A stretch of DNA of 64,000 bases from Bryoerythrophyllum caledonicum (GCA_963971425.1 OZ020515.1:32375856-32439855); one strand, 5' to 3'. Numbered from the stretch's first letter, positions 21,898-31,693 are shown. Notes: generated by a model from the sequence alone, not told the origin. Numbers and translations: made by a program.

Positions 21898-23187
21898 ATG
21901 ATGAACTGTATCGCATCACGACAACGGCAGGTACACGAAGACCTTGGTTATTTTGGCGTGCGGCGGACTCATTCGATGCTGCGCAGCCAATATTGGTGGA
22001 CCCACATGTATCAGCAGGTTGCCATGTACGTTTCACGGTGTGAAGTCTGTGATCGGGTCAGATCCAGCTTCAACACCTTGTCACCACAGTTGCAACTTTT
22101 GCCCATCATGGGTTTGGGCTATCGTTGGTCTCTGGATTTTGCCGGGCCACTTGTTGTCACCCCACGTGGAGCCAAGTACGTGTTGGCGATGGTGGAGCAC
22201 TTCAGCAAGTGGATTGAGCTTGTGGCACTACCTCAGAACTCCTCGGAGTTGGCGGCCATGGCGTTCCTTGAGCGGGTACTGGCTCGTTTTGGAGCCCCAG
22301 CTGAGGTGTTGACTGACCAAAGGCGTGAATTCCTTGGTGCTTTCGAGGCTTTATGCACCAAAGCTTTGATTGACCACCGTACCACTTCTCGAGATCATCC
22401 AGAAGTAGACGGTCTGGCAGACCGTGTGGTTCAGACCGTCAAGCGTGGACTACGGAAGTATGGATTACTTCAGGGTGGCCACCGTGATTGGGATCTCATG
22501 ATACCATGGATCGCCATGGCATACCGGTTTAGCCGACAGGCCTCTTTGGCGGCTTTCAGTCCGTATCAGTTGTTGTACGGACGGGAGCCAATTCTACCGA
22601 GTTCTGTATGGGAGAAGTTAGCTCCAGTGGTGGATTTGGATGATCCAGAGGTCTGGATCCAGTGTCCGCGTGACCGAGCGAAGTTCTTCAAGCGGGCCAT
22701 GCCAATGGTCATGGAGAATTTATCCATCGCTCAGCACCGCGACACGTTACGATACGCTCGCATTCGTAGCGGCGCTTATCGACCTCAGTTGCGGCGTTTC
22801 TCCAGTGGAGATTACGTTTATTTGCAGCGTGAGGCGCCTACGACGTTGGACGTCAAGGCTGGGCGCACCATTCTTCGTGTGAAGAATGTGTTGCCTAGTA
22901 GCATCTTGTTGCTGGAAGGCAAAGATGGGCGGGAGTGTCGGGAGCACTCCAAAAATTGCGCGCCCTGCCATTTGCCCATAGATGGCTCCGTGCATCCTGA
23001 GTTGGCCGTTGTGCCACAGGGTCTTCCATGTTTTGTGTGTGGTGAGAAGAAGGGCGCGGCTACTATGTTGCTTTGTGACCATTGCCAGCGTGATTGGCAT
23101 ATGGCTTGCTTAACGCCGCCTCTTTCTACTTTATCGTCCGGGGATTGGACTTGCCTTCGTTGTCGGAGGTCTTCGAGTCACGTTTGA
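21898..23187 (+). CDS. Gypsy integrase with C-terminal PHD zinc finger
   Basis: A 429-codon open frame; its first few codons come from the inserted DNA, so the ATG is not the natural start. Order: an HHCC zinc domain (VHEDLGYFGVRRTHS through CEVCDRV), the catalytic core with Asp in LDFAGPLVV and Asp in VLTDQRREF, a linker, an SH3-like segment (RFSSGDYVYLQREA), then a PHD finger at about residues 379-424 (CFVCGEKKG, LLCDHCQRDWHMAC, DWTCLRCR) with C4HC3 spacing. The third catalytic residue, usually Glu in GLAERVVQT, is Asp here (GLADRVVQT), so this copy is probably catalytically weak. PHD fingers commonly read the histone H3 tail; here it would steer integration. Confidence 0.85.
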   Translation: MMNCIASRQRQVHEDLGYFGVRRTHSMLRSQYWWTHMYQQVAMYVSRCEVCDRVRSSFNTLSPQLQLLPIMGLGYRWSLDFAGPLVVTPRGAKYVLAMVEHFSKWIELVALPQNSSELAAMAFLERVLARFGAPAEVLTDQRREFLGAFEALCTKALIDHRTTSRDHPEVDGLADRVVQTVKRGLRKYGLLQGGHRDWDLMIPWIAMAYRFSRQASLAAFSPYQLLYGREPILPSSVWEKLAPVVDLDDPEVWIQCPRDRAKFFKRAMPMVMENLSIAQHRDTLRYARIRSGAYRPQLRRFSSGDYVYLQREAPTTLDVKAGRTILRVKNVLPSSILLLEGKDGRECREHSKNCAPCHLPIDGSVHPELAVVPQGLPCFVCGEKKGAATMLLCDHCQRDWHMACLTPPLSTLSSGDWTCLRCRRSSSHV

Positions 23188-23523
23188 CCCGATGAAACGG
23201 CTTGAATTCCTCGTGGACTTGTCACTGTGTGGTGCGTTGCTATCCAATTGGAGTTTTTTGGTTTCAATTCAAGGATAGGCAACGTGGAGATTGACCAAGG
23301 GACTGGCAACAAAGTTGTCTAAGGCGATTAAAGATGGGGCTCACATTGCACCCGACCGACCCTCTCTTTGTTACTTCTCCATATACTTATTGATTTGGCA
23401 ACGGGCGACATCTTCATCTGTATGCGTATAGTTGTTGCAGCGACATCACCGTGGGTTCAGTCTTGTTAGTGCTGTATGGTCCTAGCTGGATAGAGGGTCT
23501 CTTTATCCGCTAGAGGGGGCACT
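23188..23523 (+). other. 3' untranslated part of the right gypsy copy and polypurine tract
   Basis: No ORF. It ends in AGAGGGGGCACT (about 23,512-23,523), a good plus-strand primer site, directly before TGAGGGTGTATTATG. Confidence 0.6.
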
Positions 23524-23629
23524 TGAGGGTGTATTATGTATACTTGCTTTAGTATATGTTTTTCGTATATTTGATGTTGGTTAGGACTCTCGATCTGTTG
23601 TGGTTATCGATCTTTCTTTACATGACAGC
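23522..23629 (+). repeat. 105-bp repeat, copy A, after the polypurine tract
   Basis: From TGAGGGTGTATTATG to TTTACATGACA. It starts with TG, ends with CA and follows the purine-rich tract, as a U3 or a short LTR would. It is repeated at 23,987-24,092. Confidence 0.75.
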
Positions 23630-23630
23630 T

Positions 23631-23986
23631 GTCACGGGACGTTGCGTCGAGGGCCTCTCCGTATCGTAGTTTTAGCGTAGATTAGTTTGTTACTAATCTA
23701 CGTGTGTTTAGGGACATATGGCGGCGCACCCTATTCATCCGTGGATGAGTTTCATCCACTTAGGGTTCCGCGTGTGTGCGTATAGCGCCGCACTTGTCCT
23801 TGACTTGACGTCTTTGTCATGTCAAGCTTTGTGAGTAAGGTTAGAGAGTGATTAGTGAGTTCTTTGCTTATAAAATGATGGTTTATGATTAGTGAAAGCT
23901 CCGCATTCTCTACTTTAGTTGCACTCGTTGATTCTCCCCTTGTGGAGTGCGTATCGCTTGACTTCTTGTGGAAAACACATGTGATT
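23631..23986 (+). repeat. 3' copy of the 360-bp terminal segment
   Basis: Matches 12,781-13,148 from TGTCACGGGACG to CACATGTGATTC. The match stops at the point where copy B of the 105-bp repeat begins, and CTTGA is common to both sequences at the junction. Confidence 0.8.
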
Positions 23987-24092
23987 CCTTGAGGGTGTAT
24001 TACGTATACTTGTTTTAGTGTATGTTTTTCGTATATTTGATGTTGGATGGGACTCTAAATCGGTTGTGGTTATCGATCTTTCTTTATACGAC
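23987..24092 (+). repeat. 105-bp repeat, copy B
   Basis: Aligns with 23,522-23,629 with about 12 differences. Its right end abuts the degraded minus-strand gene, so it marks the outer edge of the gypsy-derived DNA. Confidence 0.75.
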
Positions 24093-24099
24093 TGATTGT

Positions 24100-25747
24100 A
24101 GAACGCAAAAATCGATCGCAGCTTCTCATGGTCAAGTGACCACACGATGAAACAGTTCCAAGACTTGAAGTGCTTCTTTACTTCCTCGCTCACACCGCTC
24201 TTCGCTTCCATCATGAGCTTGCTAGCGGCCACGCTGTGCTGACCGTTGATGATGTTGAAGGTGCCTTCCTTTACATCATGCCAACTCTCAGGCTGCTTCT
24301 TGTTATTCCGCGGCAAGACAGGCATCACGCAGAGAGTTTGCTTTGTACTCTTGTCAGAAATATTGACAAGGTAGTGCAGCATTTCCTGGACAATTTTGTC
24401 CTCTTTTACCCGAATGTTTAGCTTTGTGAGAGCATCGACCAATCTTTTGATGGACAGCTCCTTCTTTTCATCTACCCAAAAAATGTATGCACTTGTACAT
24501 GTCTCCCAATACTTTCACTATAAGAAACCCGTGTTTTTTGTGATGTTCCAAAAAACGCAGAAAATGTCAAAAAAACAGGGATGATGTCCATGAAAGCATC
24601 ACCTAAAATTTGGATCAACCGAAACATGCAAAAACATGGCAAAAATTGCAGTCAACATGACAATGTTTACGTTATCGTCTTTGCCAACATATACGCGTGT
24701 CCTTGCTAACATCCCCATGTTTGGGAGCTAACATGCCCACGTGTCCCAACTAACATCTCCATGTTTTTTACAACGTCCTGTTAATTCTGATGTTTTTCTA
24801 GATGTCACTTTTCAAAATGTATATGTTTTACGATTTTAGGTGACATCACAAAAAACACGGGTTTCTTATAGTGTTTGTGTACATTGCGCTTATTACTTTG
24901 TAATCAGGTATTTGATCAATCCGCAAGGCTTCAGGCACCTCTATCAGCTCTTCAAGATAGCTGACTGAATCAAGGCCAGATTCTTCCGAATCCTTGGTTG
25001 ATTCTCTTCTTGTGGAAGTTATGGCAAGTACACTACTCCTTCCCACTGATGTTGAAGTTGGCGGTGGCTTCTTGTTCCTCTTTCCTCGACTTTGAGACCC
25101 GCTGGCATTTCTCCCACTTCATGGTTGCCCTTCACCCTGGCTACTTTGATCTATAGATACCGTATGCGGGGCCAAGAAAGATCTCTGCAAATTGTGCTTT
25201 GCCTTTATCACTTCAAATGAGTTCATCAAGAGCGTAAGTTTCGTGCACAATCTTTTCCCAATCAGTTGTGTGCCATCCTGGTTATTGTAGTCTCCTCTTT
25301 CTACTTCTCTCTCCAACTGTTTGACTTCGACGTGGTACGGTGTCGGTTCAAGACTGGCAATAAATGGCGATATATTGAAATAGGTTTTCTCCGAGTTCAA
25401 TAAGAGAGTGAAGTGATATTGATGCTCGGCGCTGACTGCAGCAAGGGTTGTCACGCAATGTATTTTGATTTCTGGATATATATCGTCTGATAGTCGCTTG
25501 ACTTTCTCATCGAAGCTGATTGGGAGAAACGCTGGTGAATATCGATACTTCATGTTGAAATGCATGTTGTCGGAATGGGGCACCATTTTTAGCGTCCACG
25601 CTTCCAACATTTTTGGATCCTTCAATTTCCAGTAGTCTCTTTATCGATCATGAAATCATCAGTACTGGCTGGCTCTGGATCCATTTCCAATTTGTTGAAG
25701 TTGTTGCTTAGCTTAGCCAATACTTCGTCCATAGCTTCACTGTCCAT
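24100..25747 (-). pseudogene. Degraded gene of unknown function with a GQHS motif
   Basis: A long frame on the minus strand from an ATG at 25,745-25,747. Successive blocks are MDSEAMDEVLAKLSNN, DPKMLEAWTLKMVPHSDN, YHFTLLLNSEKTYFN, IDQIPDYKVISAMYT, LVDALTKLNIRVKED, FNIINGQHSVAASKLM and FKSWNCFIVWSLDHEK. INGQHSVAA resembles the D-G-Q-H-R core of DGQHR/ParB-like domains, but the similarity is short. It is broken by a frame change near 25,650, a TGA near 25,120 (one C-to-T from CGA), a CACTA-type element inside the coding sequence and truncation by the gypsy end at about 24,100. It may be a captured or host gene. Confidence 0.6.
24516..24873. mobile_element. CACTA-type miniature transposon (358 bp)
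   Basis: Perfect 31-bp terminal inverted repeats starting CACTATAAGAAACCCG and ending TAGTG, flanked by a 3-bp TTT duplication (24,513-24,515 and 24,874-24,876). Both TIR sequence and TSD length are those of CACTA/EnSpm elements. No transposase inside, so it is non-autonomous. Without it and one TTT, the surrounding minus-strand coding frame is continuous. Confidence 0.92.
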
Positions 25748-25985
25748 TCTGTAAGAGAAAGAGCGCTTTGTTAGTCAAGCTGTGCATTTTAGCTCATACC
25801 GTCCTAAACTGCGTTTTGGAATTATTTTTTCAACACCCACTCTGTAAGAGTGAGAGCGTCCGGTTAGTCAAGCTATGCATTTTAGCTCGTACCGACCTAA
25901 ATTGCGTTATGGGATTGTTTTTGTTATTTAGAGTTGGTGGTGGTGCAATTTAGGTCGGGCTGACCTAAATTGCACTATGGCTTTG
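25748..25985. repeat. 93-bp tandem duplication and hairpin upstream of the minus-strand gene
   Basis: TTAGTCAAGCT recurs at 25,771 and 25,864, each followed by TGCATTTTAGCTC and a CCGaCCTAAAtTGCG motif. A third site forms a 14-bp perfect inverted repeat with a 5-nt loop at 25,943-25,975 (arms GTGCAATTTAGGTC). It lies directly upstream of the degraded gene's start and could be old promoter DNA. Confidence 0.65.
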
Positions 25986-26082
25986 TGAGTTTTTGTCGGT
26001 AAGCACATTATATCCGGCGATACATATGTGACATGCGTTTGACACCTGGTTCATTTACAGCTTCTAAATATAGATTCAAAAT

Positions 26083-26134
26083 TAATACAGATCCAAATCC
26101 TAATACAGATCCAAATCCTAATACAGATTCAAAA
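26083..26134. repeat. 18-bp tandem repeat
   Basis: TAATACAGATCCAAATCC occurs about 2.8 times. Confidence 0.8.
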
Positions 26135-26279
26135 TTTGAAAATTTCATCCTGAAGCGGTGTATGAGTGAAGAATTTCATGGCAAGGAATGTTAATTAAGA
26201 AAAGGAATTCCATACCATGAAATATGAATCATAGAGCACATACAATTGAGTACAATTACCCCACAACACCCAACAAACA

Positions 26280-26470
26280 GCATAGTCTTAAATTGTCAAC
26301 ATGCAACATAACATACACAAAACACACACACACCAAAAACCAGACACGCACACACACAACAATACCTTTCCACACACAAAAGCTGACATACTAAACAACA
26401 CAAAACACGCACAAAAGCTCACATATACAAAACAACTTCGAAATCACAGGAGCCAAGCACGAGCTTTCGA
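26280..26470. other. CA-rich low-complexity segment
   Basis: ACACAC-rich text without coding signal. The ORFs in it are compositional. Confidence 0.5.
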
Positions 26471-26869
26471 AACAACCCGAAACAACTTCGTGAGTTGATT
26501 ACCAATATTTCTATATCAATGTGTTTTTGGTAAGTGCATTGTGTAGGTTAATCGTTAATGTTGGATCGCTCTTACTGGAACTGCAGGTGGATTTGAGCAT
26601 GTTTTGGGATGCCTCGTACATAGAATTGGGAAAACCCTGGGGATCCTCTCTCTTAGTATTACAGTAAATCTTAAGTATCGAAAAGCAACACCATAAGTAT
26701 AACCAGCACTAGCTACTTCTGTTAATCTTATTGTAAGATTGCAGTAATGTAGTGTTTGTCGTTAAACTTCGGACTTAAGGTTTATGAAAGCCATTCGAAA
26801 CAAACAACTTTGAAAATAAATAGCATTGAAAACAACCCAATACATACATAGCTTTGAAAATAACCCAAA

Positions 26870-27105
26870 ACACACTCACCGCTTTGAAATCACAGAAACC
26901 AAGAACGAGCTTTGAAAACAACCCAAAACAGCTCAAAAAACAACCCAAAATACACACACAACTGTACTGTGCTCACCTAAAACACACTCACCGCTTTGAA
27001 ATCACAGAAACCAAGAACGAGCTTTGAAAACAATCCAAAACAGCTCAAAAAACAAACAGTTCAAAAAACAACCCAAAACACACACACAACTGTATAGTGC
27101 TCACC
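26870..27105. repeat. Direct tandem duplication, period about 112 bp
   Basis: GCTTTGAAATCACAGAAACC begins at about 26,881 and again at about 26,993. Both units continue with AAGAACGAGCTTTGAAAAC and end near ACACACACAACTGTA. Confidence 0.75.
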
Positions 27106-27304
27106 TGAACCCTAGATCTCGTTCCTCCTCTTGCCCCTTCTCCCGCACCTCCCGAAAGCTATCCCGCTTCGACCTCCTCCCAAGCAGTCCGAAACCCCAA
27201 GCAGTCCTTCCTCCTACGTTTTGACGAAACTCCTTCCTCTTCTCCCACAGCTCCGATGCACCTCTGACCCACCTCTCATATGAGAAGATAAGAGAAATGA
27301 GAGA

Positions 27305-27547
27305 GTGACAAGTTGCAATTTGTCGAAAGAGCCAAGAGCTGAATTAGAGCAAGAAGTTGCAATTCTAAAGCTGAAATGCACCAGCATGGAATCCAATCTT
27401 AGAGCTGAAATGCACAAGCAGGAGAAGCTAACCTATACCCTGAAGCCAGAACACATTGAAAGAGCTGAATTGCTGAGAAGCAGCTTCGCGAATCCCAGCA
27501 AGTTCAAAGTCATCTCAAGGAACGAAATGTTAAATGTTAGGAACTAA
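27305..27547 (+). CDS. Short ORF, possibly a coiled-coil exon fragment
   Basis: 80 codons, rich in Glu, Lys and Leu with heptad-like spacing (ELEQEVAILKLKCTSMESNL, AEMHKQEKL). It ends within the AAATGTT array. Product not recognised; it may be a fragment of a larger broken gene. Confidence 0.25.
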   Translation: MTSCNLSKEPRAELEQEVAILKLKCTSMESNLRAEMHKQEKLTYTLKPEHIERAELLRSSFANPSKFKVISRNEMLNVRN

Positions 27548-27666
27548 ATGTTAAATGTTAAATGTTAAATGTTAAATGTTAAATGTTAAATGTTAAATGT
27601 TAAATGTTAAATGTTAGGAACGAAATGTTAGGAACGAAATGTTAAATGTTAAATGTTAAATGTTAT
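27526..27666. repeat. Heptanucleotide microsatellite (AAATGTT)n
   Basis: At least 15 units of AAATGTT, with GGAACG interruptions at both ends. The unit differs from plant telomere repeats. Confidence 0.95.
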
Positions 27667-28215
27667 GATGTCCCCCTAGAGGCCCCTCTAGTGTTTCCCT
27701 TCTTATTCATTTATACCTATCTTATCCCATTCCTACAATTCTTATGGGTTTTGTCCCCTTCTTATTCCTTGTTGGATGCCCAAAGTATATGCTGTGATTG
27801 TTTTTTCATGGCCAATTTTGACTACTTATCAAAAAAAAAATCATTTTTTGCTTCAAAAAAATGACATGTGGATAAAGCTTCATGAAATGCTTCAGAAAAT
27901 TTTCAGAAATTGGATGGATTAATGTGGAAAGGGATTGAACATGAATGAATGGTGTAGGTTTGGACTTTGGGTTTGGCCTTTGGAGGCTTCACACTCATGA
28001 CCAGCCAATGGCTCCAATTTCGATCATTTATTGCCCTTTTCTTCGGACTCTTGCCCAAAGTTTGGCCATGAACTCCCACGGCCTCTCAACTCGGTCGGCC
28101 CAAGTGTGAAGCGCCCCTAAGTCAATCTATAGGTTGGTTATTAGACCCCCGGTTAGGTAAACGTGGTTCTATCTTACTTTCCTTAGAAATTATTCAAAAA
28201 TTCCATAAAAATTTT
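27667..28215. other. Intergenic, no gene seen
   Basis: AT-rich to mixed composition. GGCTTCACACT near 27,990 and AGTGTGAAGC near 28,105 form a weak inverted pair. Nothing else. Confidence 0.4.
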
Positions 28216-28365
28216 AGAACTAATTGTTTGAAAGTACATAAGTATGTACAAGTGCTTTAGAACTAATTGATCAAAAGTACATAAGTATGTAGAGGAGCTC
28301 AAGAACTAATTGTTCAAAAGTACATAAGTACATAGAATTGCTTTAGACGCATATTTGTCCAAAAG
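28216..28365. repeat. 43-bp tandem repeat, 3-4 copies
   Basis: AGAACTAATTG begins units at 28,216, 28,259 and 28,302, each with AAAAGTACATAAGTA. A decayed fourth unit follows. Confidence 0.85.
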
Positions 28366-29375
28366 ATACAAACCATAACCTCTTAGAAAAAAGAAAAAAT
28401 CCAAAACATATAATGAAGAAAGAATATAAATATATATATACATAACTTTATATAAGAATTTAAAAAATAAACATTTTTATAAATATAAGTAAGTACATGT
28501 ATAAGTAATAGATATAATTATATGACTTCAAATTTATAGAATAATTTTGAAGAAGTAAAATTCAAGAACCTATAAATATTAGGAAGTGTATATATAAGTT
28601 ATAGATTCACTTCCAACTCCATGTAATTTTAGAATTATTTTTTTAATTAAAAATTAGAGAATGTATAAGCATTTCAAAGTTTATGTATATGTATGTAATA
28701 TAAATATAATTATTTTAAAATGGAAAATAATTTATAACACACAATTACAACAATTACATTAGATTGTTTTATACCTTTTTTTTTGATAATTTATGAATGC
28801 AAAATTTCGAACTCTGAAGCCCCATGCATCTTCATTCAAAAATTAAAAGAACTGTACACAATATCACCTTTGATTTTGAAAATAGTAAAAGATTTTTATT
28901 GAAAAGCTTACTTTCATTGAAATAAAAAAGTAAGAATATTTTATTGTTAATGGTTTCTTTTACATTTAGAAAAGTAATACAATTCTAAAGTAAAAGATTT
29001 CACTATGCTTTCTACTTTAGTATAAAAGAAATACAAAGAGGCATATAAGTTTTTACTTGAATATATTCTTAGAATACAAATCATGAGAACTATATTTGAA
29101 TGCATTATTTGGTTATATATTTCTTACTGTAAGTGTTCCTTCCATCTCTTTATACTTACATATTTTTAGTAATTTCTAATTTCATAATTACTTTCATAAA
29201 ATTGTAAAAATTCCACAATGACAAAAGGCAAAGCAAAGAGGGATGTGGAAATCAAACAAAAAGTTTACTTAAAAGCTCAGAAACTCAACAACTAATTGGT
29301 CCAAGCACTAAAAATGATTGCTACATAATTCTACGAAACCGCAATTTTGAGGATATCAATTTAGATGGAAAAACA
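28366..29375. other. AT-rich intergenic DNA, no gene seen
   Basis: Very AT-rich with TATATA runs. No coding frame or structured repeat that I can support. Confidence 0.5.
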
Positions 29376-30090
29376 ATGGATACCATTCCATCAGATTACT
29401 TGGTGGTACATAAGAACAAAGTTGCCATCCAATATAAGAACACTAAGGAAATAGTGTTAGTTGTTTCATTCCTAAAATTTGAAGACATTGAGTCTTCTAA
29501 AGAGTATAAAAACTTTGAAAAGCTGACAATGTCTGTCAAAATAGAGGAAAGGAAACTTGGAATATATAAGCACCAACAAAGCACAACTTACTGGGAAGAT
29601 GTTTGCATATTGGATGGCAAGGTGGTAGGGATTCGGGATATTCAATGGGTCATTATATTATGGGGCCTAGCATAAAAAATAAATAAGCTTCCATAGAACA
29701 ATGGGAAGATGACCAAGTGCATTTGGTGAAATGGATTGCAGATTTCTATGAATCCAAATTTATGGAACTAGCACCATGCATTTATATGAAAAGTGTTGAT
29801 GAGGCCTTAGAAGTGGGCATTCCACTTTTATGCTAAACAAAATTCACGGATCTTGAGCAAAACATTGGTGGATTTGGTAGTTATCTTACATACACAATTA
29901 ATGATGCCTTCCATAAAGATTGGTACTCGTGTTGGCACCTCAATTCAAATACCAACAACATTGGTAAAAAGAGTGCAATTATTAATGGCTACTCAAAAAA
30001 TTGGAGAAGATGTGAATCCAAGAAGACGAGGGTGAAACAAATTGTACAGCAAAACAAGCAAAAACTACTAGAGAAAAGCTAAAATTTTAT
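29376..30090 (+). pseudogene. Degenerate coding remnant, function unknown
   Basis: A 99-codon frame (29,376-29,675, with MDTIPSDYLVVHKNKVAIQY) is followed, after stops and frame changes, by further protein-like text (WIADFYESKFMELAPCIYMK, INDAFHKDWYSCWHL). The residue choice looks more like coding DNA than like its AT-rich surroundings. I cannot assign a family. Confidence 0.3.
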
Positions 30091-30601
30091 AGTTTCAAAT
30101 CAAATGTATTAAATAATTGTTTACTTATAAAATGAAATGGTTTACCAATTTGTTTCCCAATTGGATTCATGTACAATTTTCTTTTGAATTACAAACTAGC
30201 AGTAGATGCGAACGTATCCTCATTTACATTTATAAAACTCATACTCAATAAAGGTTTCCATTTACAGTGGTGTCATCATGTTTTATCTTACTTGCATCAT
30301 TTTAAGTAATTTTTTGGAGGAGGGTATAAGTAGCACAAAGCTTGTTCAAGTGAACTCACATCAATGAATTTATCAATGAAAACTTGTAAGTTGATGTATT
30401 GTGAAGTCTAGTTCAAGATCTTACGGTTGAAATCTGAAAAAATCCCATCATGCATTGCCCACTTCTCACATTCCACAAACACCCCTTTTTTTACTATTTT
30501 CTTCAAAACATAGTCCATGACATTTAGGGGTTAATGAGTACATAATTAGTTTTGAACTAATCAAAATTGGAAGAGTCTAAAAACTTAATAATATTTTGAT
30601 T

Positions 30602-31035
30602 CTACAAGTTAGGATTTGAAATCACTTTGTATATCTTTCTATTCTACAAGTTAGGATTTCATTTCACTTTATATATTTTTTTATTCTATAAGATAGGGTT
30701 TCAATTCACTTTATATTTTTTTGACTCTACAAGTTAGAATTCAATTCACTTTATACATTTTTTTTATTCTATAAGATAGGATTTCAATTCACTTTATATT
30801 TTTTTGACTCTACAAGTTAGGATTTCAATTCACTTTATATATATTTTTATTCTATAAGATACGGTTTCAATTCACTTTATATTTTTTTAACTCTACAAGT
30901 TAGGATTTCAATTCACTTCATATTTTTTGGACTCTACAGGATAGGTTTTCAATTGACTTTGTATTTTTTGAGTTCTACAAGTTAGGACTTCAATTGACTT
31001 TATATTTTTTTTACCCTACAAGTTAGGATTTGGAC
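30602..31035. repeat. About 41-bp minisatellite, 11 units
   Basis: CTACAAGTTAGGATTTCAAT or its variant CTATAAGATAGG starts units at about 30,602, 30,643, 30,685, 30,726, 30,770, 30,809, 30,851, 30,891, 30,931, 30,971 and 31,015. The two variants partly alternate in the middle of the array. Confidence 0.9.
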
Positions 31036-31055
31036 AAAAACTCTGACATAGTGAA

Positions 31056-31112
31056 TCCTAAACCCTAAATCCTAAACCCTAAAACCCTAAGCCTTTAATT
31101 CCTAAACCCTCT
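31056..31112. repeat. Telomere-like CCCTAAA stretch (interstitial)
   Basis: About six imperfect copies of CCTAAACCCTAAA-type text directly after the 41-bp array. Too short and too impure for a telomere, with DNA continuing on both sides. Confidence 0.7.
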
Positions 31113-31365
31113 TCCTTGTACTTTCTATAAGAAGAATTTGAAAAGAAATTGATACATTGTTTGTTTTTAAATGAAAAATCATTGAAATAATTTTTTCATC
31201 TATGTTGCAACAAAGATTTCAAGCCTTCACATTTGACAAAAAATAGGAATAAAGCAATGCCTTTTTGCCAATTGTTAAAAATGAAAATAAATGAATGAAA
31301 AAAGTGTCAATATCTAACTTTGTAATAATACTATGACTAAAACCTGGTCAGGCGTTGGCACTACT

Positions 31366-31693
31366 CTAAGGTAAGGTAACAGGTTCTAAAATGGAGCGGG
31401 TTCTAAAACCAATCAGGCTCTAGAGGTACATTTTACACTTTCCAATGTACAAGTAGTGTGCATTTGAGGTGGTGGTCGGTTTCAGAGCCTTCAAAAATGC
31501 ACTTTTTTGCAACTTCAGAAATTCATAACTAATTCTAAAAAGCTGCAAAAAATATGAAACAACTTGTATTAGATGCCATTTTCTCTTGTCTTTCAAGTAA
31601 AATTTACTGAAAAATATTGTAAGAAGTTCTACCTCCCGCAAATTCAGCTTCCAGTCTTAGATAAGCGGTTTATGAACCTCTTAGCTTACCTCA
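31366..31693. mobile_element. Miniature inverted-repeat element (about 328 bp)
   Basis: The left end TAAGGTAAGGTAACAGGTTC and the reverse complement of the right end, TGAGGTAAGCTAAGAGGTTC, agree at 17 of 20 positions. I see no convincing target-site duplication. The small ORF inside is not recognisable. Confidence 0.55.

Larger units (their letters stand above)
12781..24092 (+). mobile_element. Ty3/gypsy retrotransposon with DNA methyltransferase and PHD-tailed integrase, right copy
   Basis: Order on the plus strand: terminal repeat, leader, gag, protease, methyltransferase, RT, RNase H, [nested insertion 20,304-21,895], integrase plus PHD finger, purine-rich tract, terminal repeats. It is the inverted relative of the left copy and the two terminal repeats face each other about 4 kb apart. 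At least seven in-frame stops or shifts inactivate it. The two 360-bp terminal segments of this copy differ at about 10 positions, so the insertion is not recent. The 3' end is complex, with 105-bp repeats on both sides of the last 356-bp segment. Confidence 0.9.

Noticed and set aside
27526-27666. AAATGTT array as a telomere variant or CRISPR-like array
   Set aside because: No spacers, no G-rich strand; a simple microsatellite.
29800-30060. TET/JBP-like dioxygenase remnant suggested by a His..Asp-like pattern
   Set aside because: The pattern is short, the frame is interrupted and other iron-binding residues cannot be placed.
31056-31112. True telomere
   Set aside because: About six imperfect units only, with ordinary DNA continuing on both sides.
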